Source: a virus
Virus record (IMG/VR): IMGVR_UViG_3300031753_000012
Location: 1-44,394 of that record
Strand: one strand, 5' to 3'
DNA length: 44,394 bases
Part shown: positions 31,956 through 39,846 of the stretch, one piece after another
Layout: the number at the start of each line of letters is the position of its first letter
Position numbering within the stretch: the stretch's first letter is position 1
Notes under the pieces: model-generated
Databases searched by the model: none
Told to the model about the DNA's origin: nothing
Seen by the model: the letters and a program-made list of their open reading frames with translations, nothing else
Made by a program: the position numbers and the translations under genes

Positions 31956-32327
31956 TTAAACTAAATAAGCAGTCCCACCTATAGGAGCGGACATGCTGAT
32001 TGTAACCTGATTATTGCTGTCGTAATGCACGTCTGCTAGAATCTCTCGGCCCGTCGAATCTACGATAGTCACCGAGGGTAAACGATTAAGATTATGCACC
32101 ACTGTCCAAGTAGACTGCGGGACACTTTGTGTGAATAGAAATGAAGACGAACCACCCGATCCAGGAACTGTCCAACCACTGCCGTAGTTGACTGGAAGCT
32201 TGCCGTTGATGAGAAGCTCGCCTGTGTCGTCGTTGATGTCGATACAAGGTACATACTCGCCGTCGATCTGCTCTACGCTCGGACCGTTCGGCGCGATGAG
32301 ATACGACTTGAGACGGCGAATGGCCAC
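31956..32327 (-). CDS. Fibre-like protein with C-terminal receptor-type domain
   Basis: A 123-residue protein. Its last 45 residues ('WTVVHNLNRLPSVTIVDSTG', 'ADVHYDSNNQVTISMSAPIG') form the same small beta domain seen at the end of the 381-residue fibre-like protein. A short fibre or adaptor is likely. Confidence 0.62.
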   Translation of the reverse strand: MAIRRLKSYLIAPNGPSVEQIDGEYVPCIDINDDTGELLINGKLPVNYGSGWTVPGSGGSSSFLFTQSVPQSTWTVVHNLNRLPSVTIVDSTGREILADVHYDSNNQVTISMSAPIGGTAYLV

Positions 32328-32329
32328 AA

Positions 32330-32979
32330 TCAGTTCATACCTCGTTTGATCTTTTCCTGCTCGGCCCAGTCAATCATAGCGCGAATCTCCTTGGGCATTG
32401 CTTGAACGCCCGGTCCGAAGAGAGGACTCATCGCAAGCGAAGTCATATGATCAGGGCTAAATTCTTCGACTTCTGGATTAGTAAAAGAAGCGGAACGCTC
32501 AGGAGCAGCTCGCCGCCCGATGAACTCGATTACCTGCAGGGCGCGACACAGGCTCATGTCGTCCACATATTCGAGCGTCCAGCCGGTAGTCGTGACTAGC
32601 AGGCCGTAGAGACCAGTCCAGTCTAGTGGACGACTGGTTCTTGATCGACTGCCGGCGTACTGGGGTCCGTAGGCTTCACCGAGATAAAGCCGGACTGGAT
32701 TGCAACCTCAGTTAACAACTCTGCCGAGTTGCGAGTGCTGATCAAGTCGCCCAGCTCTTCGAGAGTCACGGCTGGGTAATTTCGGTGTATGGCCGCATAA
32801 ATGATGTTAAGAATCGTTTCCCACTTAGCCGGTAGCTCCTCCGCCGTAATACCCTTGTTCAACACTAAAATCTCGGGCCAGTACTTTCGGGCGTCGTTAA
32901 CCGACAAAGAAGGAACAACAAATTCTCGATTCCCGATACTCACTAACTTACCCTCAAAGGGAAGTTTCTCCTCGCTCAT
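32330..32979 (-). CDS. Tail assembly chaperone GT (-1 frameshift product)
   Basis: The 118-residue G protein (32623-32979, MSEEKLPFEGKL start) is followed in the -1 frame by an open stretch reading 'PLDWTGLYGLLVTTTGWTLE', 'YVDDMSLCRAL', on to 'IDWAEQEKIKRG' at 32330. The T part is open upstream of its apparent GTG (32566), and its frame overlaps the end of G, so ribosomal slippage is the simplest explanation, as in lambda G/GT. A CCCC run on the coding strand (plus positions 32662-32665) is a possible slip site; no perfect X-XXY-YYZ heptamer is seen. Confidence 0.75.
32623..32979 (-). CDS. Tail assembly chaperone G
   Basis: A 118-residue protein, MSEEKLPFEGKL start with AAGGAGA upstream. 'WETILNIIYAAIHRNYPAVT' and 'LEELGDLIS' match the alpha-helical tail assembly chaperones that bind the tape measure protein. 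Termination at TAG gives G; slippage gives GT. It immediately follows the major tail protein. Confidence 0.75.
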   Translation of the reverse strand: MSEEKLPFEGKLVSIGNREFVVPSLSVNDARKYWPEILVLNKGITAEELPAKWETILNIIYAAIHRNYPAVTLEELGDLISTRNSAELLTEVAIQSGFISVKPTDPSTPAVDQEPVVH

Positions 32980-33120
32980 AAGGTCTCCTTATTTCTTGGT
33001 TTGGGTCGCTGCTACTGATCGAGTACACCCTCAACTTTACTTCCATATTCCACTCCTTCAAATGGACATGGACAAAGAGCATGTAGATTTCAGCGACCCT
33101 AACCACTCGTTGTACCGAAC

Positions 33121-33861
33121 TTACGACAAATCGAACATCAACTTACCTAGCGTGTTGCTGGCGTCGAGATTGGCGCTGCCATCGAAGTCCGCAATCCAAA
33201 AATCTTCGAGCTTCGTCGGAATGGACCAATTGCCCAGCGTCACATCGTTCAGTTCCACAGCTATATATTTGTTGCGGAACTTGTTGTAAAGCAGCATCGT
33301 CAGCTCAGGCGCATAGCCCATGAGCTGCCCAGTCAACGTGATCGTCGTTCCTACGTTGACAAAGTAAGTGTACGAAATGGCGACCACGTTGCCATTGTCC
33401 CCTGAATTGAATGTATATACTCCGGTCGTCAAGTTGGGACCAGAGTACTGAGCTAAAGCGGGCGAAGATGCGACGTGGATCAGAGCCTGCCCAGTGGTCT
33501 TGTAGATCACTCCCCAGTCTTCGACAATAGGAGTGTGAGTAACAGTTGCCGCATTGGCGGTAATCGTCTGCTGCTCGCCATCGACCACTAAGTTATAACC
33601 TTGAGCAGAAGACTGAGCGAAGAAGAGTTGATTCAACTGATTGGCGTCGAATACGGCCAACTTGCCCTTGATATCGACGTTGACCTTACCGCGGGCAGTA
33701 GCGACCGGGAACTGAAGCTGGCCAAAAAGCTTTTTTAGGTCGCCCTTGAAGTCAACCATCACTTCCTGAAGGACGCCGAATTTAAATGGTGTGGGATTGA
33801 CGGGCTGATTCCCGGCGGTTGGATTGCCATAGAGAACGCCGGAGCCGAATTGAATATTGAT
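33121..33861 (-). CDS. Major tail (tube) protein with Ig-like insert, apparent ATC start
   Basis: From ATG 33762 only 213 residues are read, but the in-frame sequence upstream ('NIQFGSGVLYGNPTAG', 'PFKFGVLQEVMVDFKG') is the typical start of a tube protein. No ATG, GTG or TTG lies between the upstream stop (33904-33906) and 33765. ATC at 33861 is seven bases after GAGGG and gives 246 residues. An Ig-like insert spans about residues 105-167 ('WGVIYKTTGQALIHVASSPA', 'GVYTFNSGDNGNVVAISYTY'). Function is fairly sure; start unproven. Confidence 0.78.
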   Translation of the reverse strand: MNIQFGSGVLYGNPTAGNQPVNPTPFKFGVLQEVMVDFKGDLKKLFGQLQFPVATARGKVNVDIKGKLAVFDANQLNQLFFAQSSAQGYNLVVDGEQQTITANAATVTHTPIVEDWGVIYKTTGQALIHVASSPALAQYSGPNLTTGVYTFNSGDNGNVVAISYTYFVNVGTTITLTGQLMGYAPELTMLLYNKFRNKYIAVELNDVTLGNWSIPTKLEDFWIADFDGSANLDASNTLGKLMFDLS

Positions 33862-33903
33862 ATAGCTACCCTCTTTCTCCGGCTGTGCCGGGTCAGTCTT
33901 CGG

Positions 33904-34095
33904 TTACTTCGGTAGTACTAACCCGCATCGGAGGCAAGGCTGACCAGGTTGCTGCCCCGGTGCATCATGAGAACAGATCGTCTGCGCATACAGCTCTTCT
34001 GCAGTAAAGACTCGCGGAGCCTGTTTCGGCGGAGACCACCTCGGCTGAGTAGGTACGCTTGCTTGATTCTTCTTATCGTCTGTCAAGTTGGCCAC
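33904..34095 (-). CDS. Small zinc-knuckle-like protein
   Basis: A 63-residue Pro-rich protein ending with 'TICSHDAPGQQPGQPC-LRCG': Cys, His, then C-x2-C, likely binding zinc. Lies between tail terminator and major tail protein. Function unknown. Confidence 0.6.
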   Translation of the reverse strand: MANLTDDKKNQASVPTQPRWSPPKQAPRVFTAEELYAQTICSHDAPGQQPGQPCLRCGLVLPK

Positions 34096-34104
34096 TTTCC
34101 CTCC

Positions 34105-34620
34105 TCAGTCTGACGGTCCGGCTAGAATGTTGATAGGCACAGTTACAATCATCTGCTGATCGACCACGCTGGTAATTACTTCTCCCTCTATCCAGGCGTG
34201 ATAAACAAGCCCGCCCAGCTCCTGGCGCTGATAAAGCATCGGCGTGCCTGCTGGCGTCGTAGTTGCGCCCATCACCTGCGCCAATGCCCACACAATACGA
34301 TTCGCCGTAGTCGCCGGAATCGGAACGCTCGTGCCTATCGGATTCATCGTCTCAGTATCCGCTCGGATATAAACTGCCGCCACAGCTGTGAAGATCCATT
34401 TCGTAGGGCCAAAGATTTCTTTTTGTTCGGCGTGCATAGGTCCTTGAAACAGTATGAGAGCAGGCTGATTCGCGGCAGCGATAGAGTCAGGCGGTTCAGC
34501 CAGCCGAGCAGCCAGATTAAAGACCAGCCCATCGGGTAGCGTAGCCGACTTGAGTAACCCGAACAATGTGGCATAAACCACTTCCAGATACTCTGGATCT
34601 TCGAACTGAGTAACTGGCAT
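34105..34620 (-). CDS. Tail terminator-like protein
   Basis: A 171-residue protein: 'EYLEVVYATLFGLLK', 'PALILFQGPMHAEQ', 'IFTAVAAVYIRAD' and a final 'VVDQQMIVTVPINILAG' fit the tail completion/terminator fold (lambda U-like). Gene order between gp10-like neck and tube protein supports this. Confidence 0.72.
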   Translation of the reverse strand: MPVTQFEDPEYLEVVYATLFGLLKSATLPDGLVFNLAARLAEPPDSIAAANQPALILFQGPMHAEQKEIFGPTKWIFTAVAAVYIRADTETMNPIGTSVPIPATTANRIVWALAQVMGATTTPAGTPMLYQRQELGGLVYHAWIEGEVITSVVDQQMIVTVPINILAGPSD

Positions 34621-35228
34621 TAAACCCCCTGCGCTCCTCTCACGACTGCCGACTTTAACCTAGTGACAATCGTCTCTTGCATCTCATCGAGCGACGGCTT
34701 CATAAACGGACGCGGAGGCAGCGGTGGATGAATCACTTTTGTAACGACGATACCCCCGTACTCTCCGAAGCGTCCGTAAGAAGACTGCTTCAGTCGGCCT
34801 GCTCGCACGCCGGACTTCGTGTAGAGTCCCCGCACTAGCGACTTACTTATCGATGCGATTCCTCCTCCGCCTCCGATAGAACCTGTCGGGAAGAATGCTA
34901 GCGCCTTCGCATGTACCGGAAGAATCTCGTAAGTTCGCGTTCCGCCTTTCTCCTGAATCTTCCCGTAGAACGCAGGACCTGCTGCACCTGTCACCGAACC
35001 GACTACAGTGTTTCCGCGAACGACCGTAGGCTCCTTGATAATCGAAGCTGCCAACTTTCCCGAACGATGCGCTAACACTATACCTTGAAGCTTCAGCTGT
35101 ATCGAGCGTTGCAGCTCCAGCATCAGCGAATCCATCGTATCAACCACAGACGATTGAATACCCGGCCAGCGTGCGCGTATTCCAGCCAGCAATCGTTGAT
35201 CGGTCGAGTTGAAGCTAAGCCGGATCAT
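34620..35228 (-). CDS. HK97 gp10-like neck / minor tail protein
   Basis: A 202-residue protein with helical N-terminus ('VDTMDSLMLELQRSIQLKLQ'), 'AHRSGKLAASI', 'FYGKIQEKGGTRTYEI' and 'LPPRPFMKPSLDEM', the signature of the HK97 gp10 family that joins head and tail. Overlaps the terminator gene by one base. Confidence 0.85.
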   Translation of the reverse strand: MIRLSFNSTDQRLLAGIRARWPGIQSSVVDTMDSLMLELQRSIQLKLQGIVLAHRSGKLAASIIKEPTVVRGNTVVGSVTGAAGPAFYGKIQEKGGTRTYEILPVHAKALAFFPTGSIGGGGGIASISKSLVRGLYTKSGVRAGRLKQSSYGRFGEYGGIVVTKVIHPPLPPRPFMKPSLDEMQETIVTRLKSAVVRGAQGV

Positions 35229-35419
35229 CTGCGTATCAAGCTGACCGCTCCGCCTCCCGTCTGCAGTAGAAACACTAACAATCCAACCCAGAACATATGA
35301 AGAGCAATCACATTGGCTCTGATTTGAAACACCGATGGCGGTGGATCATTCGAGACACATGTGATGAAGTACACGACTCCGCCGACTAAGCAAGTCAACA
35401 GCGACCAGTAAATAACCAT
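35225..35419 (-). CDS. Small two-pass membrane protein
   Basis: A 64-residue protein with two hydrophobic spans (about 2-22 and 36-57). It overlaps the gp10-like gene by four bases. A membrane protein inside the neck-gene run is unusual; no family recognised. Confidence 0.55.
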   Translation of the reverse strand: MVIYWSLLTCLVGGVVYFITCVSNDPPPSVFQIRANVIALHMFWVGLLVFLLQTGGGAVSLIRR

Positions 35420-35428
35420 GAAGCTCTC

Positions 35429-36334
35429 CTAAGACGGCGACTTACGCTGATAGTGCTCGAAAATCTGCTGATACTCTGGCGGCCAAGTCCAGTCTCGATA
35501 TGACGTGGTCGCGGATGTTCCGGAAGCAGTCACCACGCGGCTCTTCTGATCCTGCCAGCTCTTGCGCTTATAATTTAGCGCCACCACACAACGTACTGCG
35601 TACTCCAAATCGGCAGGCGCTCGATTGATTTGATAAGACAGCGCCACGAGCTTGTTGTTATCTCCCACATTGAAGACATACAAGCCGCTTGATACTGCAT
35701 ATTGTCCGACAGCGGGCGAGTTAGGAACGTTCACCAGAGGCACGAGCGACGGATAGTAAACAACTCCGATATCCGCTGCCCAAGGGCCGAACGCAAGCGT
35801 CACGGTCTGAGCTGTGACATTCTCGATGTCGTTGCTAACCGTAGTCGGAAGATATCCAGCTGTGTACTGCACCTGTATATTGCCTATACCGTAAAAGAAA
35901 GATGGGCCGCCTTGCCGGTAGCCATTCACCGATCCCTGCCAAGCTGTAGGATATGGGAACGTCGAGAAGTTGCCAATCCCAGCCCGGATAGCAATCGACT
36001 TCTGGGAAGTTTCAATAAAGGCGCCCCAGGAATTGAACGCCGTAGCTGCTACAATGGGAACGGAAACGCCGTTCACATTGAGAGTGGTTATAGTCTGAAT
36101 CGGATTATTGCGAAGAAACAAACGGAGATTCCCGTTACCGTCGTAGACTTCGTTATACGATCCGACGGAGTTGAGCGAAGCCTTTCCAGTAAAATTCAAC
36201 AACCACTGTGAGAACGCAGTAATCGCCGATTGGATCTCTGGATCGTCGGAAGTAGAAGTTGGATTAACTTCGGCGCGAGACTTCACCTGCGCTAGAAAAG
36301 TAAGATCAATCGGATTAGTAGGAGGCGCGGCCAT
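35429..36334 (-). CDS. Head-tail connector (gp6-like adaptor) with Ig-like insert
   Basis: A 301-residue protein. N-terminal 'DPEIQSAITAFSQWLLNFTG' and C-terminal 'PADLEYAVRCVVALNYKRKS' helices match the HK97 gp6-type connector; between them is 'VYDGNGNLRLFLRNNPIQTI' and an Ig-like insert at about 172-237 ('IGVVYYPSLVPLVNVPNSPA', 'GLYVFNVGDNNKLVALSYQI') like that in the major tail protein. GGAG at 36344-36347. Confidence 0.78.
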   Translation of the reverse strand: MAAPPTNPIDLTFLAQVKSRAEVNPTSTSDDPEIQSAITAFSQWLLNFTGKASLNSVGSYNEVYDGNGNLRLFLRNNPIQTITTLNVNGVSVPIVAATAFNSWGAFIETSQKSIAIRAGIGNFSTFPYPTAWQGSVNGYRQGGPSFFYGIGNIQVQYTAGYLPTTVSNDIENVTAQTVTLAFGPWAADIGVVYYPSLVPLVNVPNSPAVGQYAVSSGLYVFNVGDNNKLVALSYQINRAPADLEYAVRCVVALNYKRKSWQDQKSRVVTASGTSATTSYRDWTWPPEYQQIFEHYQRKSPS

Positions 36335-36351
36335 CTAACAGTTCTCCATCA

Positions 36352-36430
36352 CGGAGCATCGAATCAGGCTCCCCATGAGACCATCATTCGATGCTCCGCG
36401 TGAGAAGCGAGTTCGATCCTGGTCGAACGC
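36352..36430 (-). promoter_or_regulatory. Two strong hairpins in connector leader
   Basis: CGGAGCATCGAAT (36352-36364) pairs perfectly with ATTCGATGCTCCG (36386-36398), 13 base pairs; the loop can pair further (GGCTC with GAGaCC). A second stem is GCG-a-GTTCGA (36407-36416) with TCGAACGC (36423-36430). They fill the 122-base gap 36335-36456 just before the connector ribosome site. They may control translation, mRNA processing or local termination. Confidence 0.6.
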
Positions 36431-36456
36431 CCCCGCTCCAACTTGTAAAGTCTCAA

Positions 36457-36732
36457 TCACTTCTTATCATCCTTCCTCTTAGCTGCCGTGAATCCGTATG
36501 CTTCCAACAACCTGCGAATCCGATCTTCGGTCACCCGAGCAATATCTTCGATACTAGGGCCGTGTAAATGTGTAATGACCCCAGGACCATCACGCCGATC
36601 AATAGTGACGTGCCCATGCTTGGTACAGTCGAACTCATAAGCCGCGTTCTGCGTGCTGATGTCCCACATCTCCCGGCAGATGCAATGCTTCCCGTTTCCG
36701 TTGGCCTTGGTAATAACTTTCCCCTCTTCCAT
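36457..36732 (-). CDS. Small Cys/His protein
   Basis: A 91-residue protein with 'HCICREMW', 'FDCTKHGHV' and 'THLHGPS', suggesting a metal-binding site, then a helical C-terminus. Lies between the glycosyltransferase and connector genes. Function unknown. Confidence 0.58.
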   Translation of the reverse strand: MEEGKVITKANGNGKHCICREMWDISTQNAAYEFDCTKHGHVTIDRRDGPGVITHLHGPSIEDIARVTEDRIRRLLEAYGFTAAKRKDDKK

Positions 36733-36752
36733 CTTTCAACTTTCAGGCCCAA

Positions 36753-37532
36753 TTATTTGATCTCTCCAGCTAGCATTGCCACTACTGGCATATCTCCCAC
36801 ATAAGTGTGAGTGCCTGTATGAGTAGTCCGCATCCACGGGACTAACCATACTCGGAATCCTAGCAACTTACAATCGTTGCAAAAGCAGTAGTCCTCGGAT
36901 TCGTACTCATGAGTATCGGGATTAATGCCAGATCGGAAAAACTCATGTATCGGACCTGGCAATGCTGCTGGGTCGCCTCGCGATTCATACCAACGATCAG
37001 GGTACTTCTCCTGATACGTAGTCAGCACGTTGCGGCGAATCATCAGTAGGCCAGTTCCCAACCGACTAACTGCCTGCAGCTCGTCCAGCTTAATCTCGCG
37101 TTTCCCGCCGCGCTCCCAAGTCACCACAAAATCGCCAGACACTTTCAACAGCTCTTGTGGAGTATATAGATGGCCATTGGAGCGCTTGACTACGGACTGT
37201 ACCCGATCCCACTTGATGTTTTTCTTGACGCAAGGTGCGCCGATAATATCCTTATCAGCTTCTAGCATTCCGAGAACATCTTCGGCGTGGAATCCGATAT
37301 CTGCATCGATATGTACGCAATGAGTCAACTCGGACTCTTTAAGATATACGTCACATAGCCGATTACGGGCGCGGTTGATCAGTGACTCGTTGTAGGTATA
37401 GGTCTGTAAGAATGGAATGTTGTACTTCAACAACATCCCGACCAACTGTACCATGGATTCGTGATACGTTCCAGTGCAAACGCCTCCATACATCGGAGTA
37501 AGCACGTGAAGAGACTTGCCTTGAATGCTCAT
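36753..37532 (-). CDS. GT-A type glycosyltransferase
   Basis: A 259-residue protein. 'THCVHIDADIGFHAEDVLGM' has the D-x-D metal motif at 76-78; 'IGAPCVKK', 'LGTGLLMIRRNVL' and 'SEDYCFCNDCKLLGFRVWLV' match the nucleotide-sugar transferase fold common in phages and methyltransferase clusters. It forms a cassette with the FkbM-like and CgeB-like genes upstream. Confidence 0.8.
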   Translation of the reverse strand: MSIQGKSLHVLTPMYGGVCTGTYHESMVQLVGMLLKYNIPFLQTYTYNESLINRARNRLCDVYLKESELTHCVHIDADIGFHAEDVLGMLEADKDIIGAPCVKKNIKWDRVQSVVKRSNGHLYTPQELLKVSGDFVVTWERGGKREIKLDELQAVSRLGTGLLMIRRNVLTTYQEKYPDRWYESRGDPAALPGPIHEFFRSGINPDTHEYESEDYCFCNDCKLLGFRVWLVPWMRTTHTGTHTYVGDMPVVAMLAGEIK

Positions 37533-38272
37533 TGAGCAGCCTCCACGACCTGATTCTCCGATTCCTTCCTGGCCCGTTCAATTGCAATTGGGTTAATGAA
37601 TAGTATGTTATACGAGTCTCGCGCCTCTGGAAGTTGATTCCAACTACCATGCGCGTCCGGTTCCCATACTTCCCACCCAGAAAGTATGCTGGTAACGCCA
37701 TGCAAACCGTCATTCAGCGTAACCAGCCGGCACGATTGGCATTCCATCAGTATGTAGTCAATGCGCTTGAGTAAGTCGCCCGCGCCCAACAATGCTTGGA
37801 CTTCAGAGCCTTCCACATCCAACTTCAACATACGGACGCGATCCGGCATAGGTAAATCTTGCAATCGAACCATGTCCGCTAGGATGTGACGGTCAGATAC
37901 TCGGCCTACCGAAGACATACCTTCGTTGGGGTGATCGACGAGATAAAATTCAACGTGACCCGTGCGATTGCCCAAAGCTACATTCATGACGTGATGAGAA
38001 TACGGCGCTAGGTTGATCTCGGCCAGTTTGCACATCTCTGGATTAGCGTCGATAGACAGTACTTCCGCACCTTTGCTCAGCATGAGTAGCGAGAAGTAAC
38101 CCGCATGACAGCCAGCGTCAATGCAGAAGTCGCCGGGATGAATGAGCTGTAAGACCATTTCAGATTCGGCTTTTTCGTGGAAGCCGTTCTGCTTAATAGC
38201 CTGATGGAGCACGCTGTCTCTCTCCATTTGAATATCAAAGCCGTAGATAGTGTGCAGAGACTCCAGACTCAT
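37529..38272 (-). CDS. FkbM-family methyltransferase
   Basis: A 247-residue SAM-dependent methyltransferase: 'GDFCIDAGCHAGYFSLLMLS' is the SAM-binding loop, 'EVLSIDANPEMCKLAEINLA' follows, and 'VRMLKLDVEGSEVQALLGAG' is the FkbM signature. Such enzymes methylate sugars. Overlaps the glycosyltransferase by four bases. Confidence 0.9.
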   Translation of the reverse strand: MSLESLHTIYGFDIQMERDSVLHQAIKQNGFHEKAESEMVLQLIHPGDFCIDAGCHAGYFSLLMLSKGAEVLSIDANPEMCKLAEINLAPYSHHVMNVALGNRTGHVEFYLVDHPNEGMSSVGRVSDRHILADMVRLQDLPMPDRVRMLKLDVEGSEVQALLGAGDLLKRIDYILMECQSCRLVTLNDGLHGVTSILSGWEVWEPDAHGSWNQLPEARDSYNILFINPIAIERARKESENQVVEAAQ

Positions 38273-39321
38273 CTCAACGCTCCTACCTCGGCAACGTCAG
38301 AGCCGATCTTCAAACGGCGGCGGGCATCAAAAGTCAGCCGTGGAGATACGGGAAGATCGGGACGAGCAACCCACAGCATCTTCTCCAACATCTGCTGTAG
38401 CGTGTATTCGCTATAAACGCGAGAGCACCCAGCGCCTGCTATGGCTTCCCGCTCTTTCTCATTCTCTAGATAGTAACGAATCTGCGCAGCGTTCTTCTTC
38501 ATGTAGCCGTGTTCGTAGTACACGATCTCTTTGTCCGATTCGAAGGCCTTCATGTTCTGCGCCGCTTCACCGGGCAGCGTCGGAAACATGACAAACGTTC
38601 CGCAGGCCATCACTTCGAATACTTTGCAAACCAGCAAGCGGGACATGGGTGGCAGGCAAAAGAATATCTTGATGGATCGGTAATTATCCGCCAGAAGAGC
38701 AGTGGACTCCTCTGGGCGAATTCCCGACAAATCCTGAACAATAGCCTGTCCCACATTGAATGTGACATCGTTTCCAATGTACTCGGCCAACTTGGCTAGA
38801 TACTGCTGGCGCAGCGGGTAGAGCGAGCCGACAAAAGCCAGATCGTACTTCTTTTCTTGCGGTACCGTGTAGTGGAACTTAGCCAGATCGGCTCCGTACA
38901 CCAGCCAGTTACCGCCGTAGCGTTCGGCGTCCTGATGAGCGGGAAAGAAATTGAAGTGTGGAACTGGCGCCCACTTCTGAAATTCTTCCCAGCGATCAAA
39001 TAAACCCAAGTCACCTCGGTCGAAGGATTCATCATAGCGAGCGACAATCGGAACTTTGACGTGCTGCCAAAGCTCCAGCCCGTAGACTGCCGCTAGCCAT
39101 GGCTGAATATACTCCATGAACATGAGCAGAACGCAGTCGCAGGAATTGAGTTGGTCGATAGTTGGCATCGCCGCTCGCACCTGATCGACGTTATGAACTT
39201 GATTGCCAGGAAATGGACAGTCAATCACGTCGTGGCCCATATCTTGAAGCGTGTTGACATACCCGCCCAGGGTATACCAAGAAGCAAGCCAGTTACGCGG
39301 ATAGTACAGTGCGATTTTCAT
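38269..39321 (-). CDS. CgeB-like GT-B glycosyltransferase
   Basis: A 350-residue protein. 'MKIALYYPRNWLASWYTLGG' opens a Rossmann half; 'YDLAFVGSLYPLRQQYL' and 'LLVCKVFEVMACGTFVMFPT' with 'SDKEIVYYEHGYMKKNAAQI' match the C-terminal domain of CgeB-type transferases. It is the first gene of the sugar cassette. Confidence 0.85.
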   Translation of the reverse strand: MKIALYYPRNWLASWYTLGGYVNTLQDMGHDVIDCPFPGNQVHNVDQVRAAMPTIDQLNSCDCVLLMFMEYIQPWLAAVYGLELWQHVKVPIVARYDESFDRGDLGLFDRWEEFQKWAPVPHFNFFPAHQDAERYGGNWLVYGADLAKFHYTVPQEKKYDLAFVGSLYPLRQQYLAKLAEYIGNDVTFNVGQAIVQDLSGIRPEESTALLADNYRSIKIFFCLPPMSRLLVCKVFEVMACGTFVMFPTLPGEAAQNMKAFESDKEIVYYEHGYMKKNAAQIRYYLENEKEREAIAGAGCSRVYSEYTLQQMLEKMLWVARPDLPVSPRLTFDARRRLKIGSDVAEVGALR

Positions 39322-39354
39322 AGGAAGTAAGGTCTCCTTTTCCCTCTTTCCCAG

Positions 39355-39579
39355 TTAGGTAATATTCGCTCCGCCTTCGTCGAGGATACCCGGCTTGGTT
39401 CCGCCGTAGATGTAAGCGGCGTATTGTGCGCTGGCAATCTGCGCGTTATACCAGGCCACCTGCGCCGTCTTCAAACTGGTGACAGCGGAAGCGTAAGTCG
39501 TCTGCGCCGTCGCTTCCGCTGCATTTAAAGTAGCCAGCTGCGATAGCTGCGATGCGGTTGGTACATGCGGTAGAGCCAT
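39355..39579 (-). CDS. Small Ala/Thr-rich protein
   Basis: A 74-residue protein; ATG 39579 is chosen for AAGGAG upstream (a longer in-frame start at 39639 lies inside the previous gene). A helical Ala-rich middle, ending 'AYIYGGTKPGILDEGG'. Function unknown; near capsid genes. Confidence 0.57.
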   Translation of the reverse strand: MALPHVPTASQLSQLATLNAAEATAQTTYASAVTSLKTAQVAWYNAQIASAQYAAYIYGGTKPGILDEGGANIT

Positions 39580-39593
39580 CAAAGTCTCCTTGT

Positions 39594-39833
39594 CTATATG
39601 TCTAAGTTCGGTACTGCTGGAATCGAATCCGACAACCAAAATTTGACGTTACGCTTCTCGATGTGATTGCCAGCTACGTCGCGCCATTCCCAATTTTGAT
39701 TGGTGTCGAGCGGATCGTGTACGAGCCGAACGCCGAACGTGACGCCCTTGTTTCCAATTGGAATCTGCCCGGCAATTAGGGCAAAAGTACCAATAGTAGG
39801 TAAACTGCCCGATGATACTGATGTCCAAGCCAT
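39594..39833 (-). CDS. Hypothetical small virion-region protein
   Basis: A 79-residue protein starting MAWTSVSSGS with GGAGGAG upstream. 'LIAGQIPIGNKGVTFGVRLV' and 'NWEWRDVAGNHIEKR' suggest a beta-rich protein. Position downstream of the capsid gene allows a decoration role. Confidence 0.58.
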   Translation of the reverse strand: MAWTSVSSGSLPTIGTFALIAGQIPIGNKGVTFGVRLVHDPLDTNQNWEWRDVAGNHIEKRNVKFWLSDSIPAVPNLDI

Positions 39834-39846
39834 GAGTATCTCCTCC

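Noticed and set aside
32980-33120. Very short ORFs before the tail chaperone gene, one beginning at ATG after GGAG near 33045.
   Set aside because: They run only 13-30 codons, one runs into the chaperone gene, and they show no recognisable pattern.
36353-36440. A tRNA gene (GGAGC at one end, GCTCCA at the other, GTTCGATCC in the middle).
   Set aside because: Acceptor ends pair over only five bases, the T arm does not form, and GTTCGA pairs instead with TCGAAC. The hairpin reading explains the segment better.
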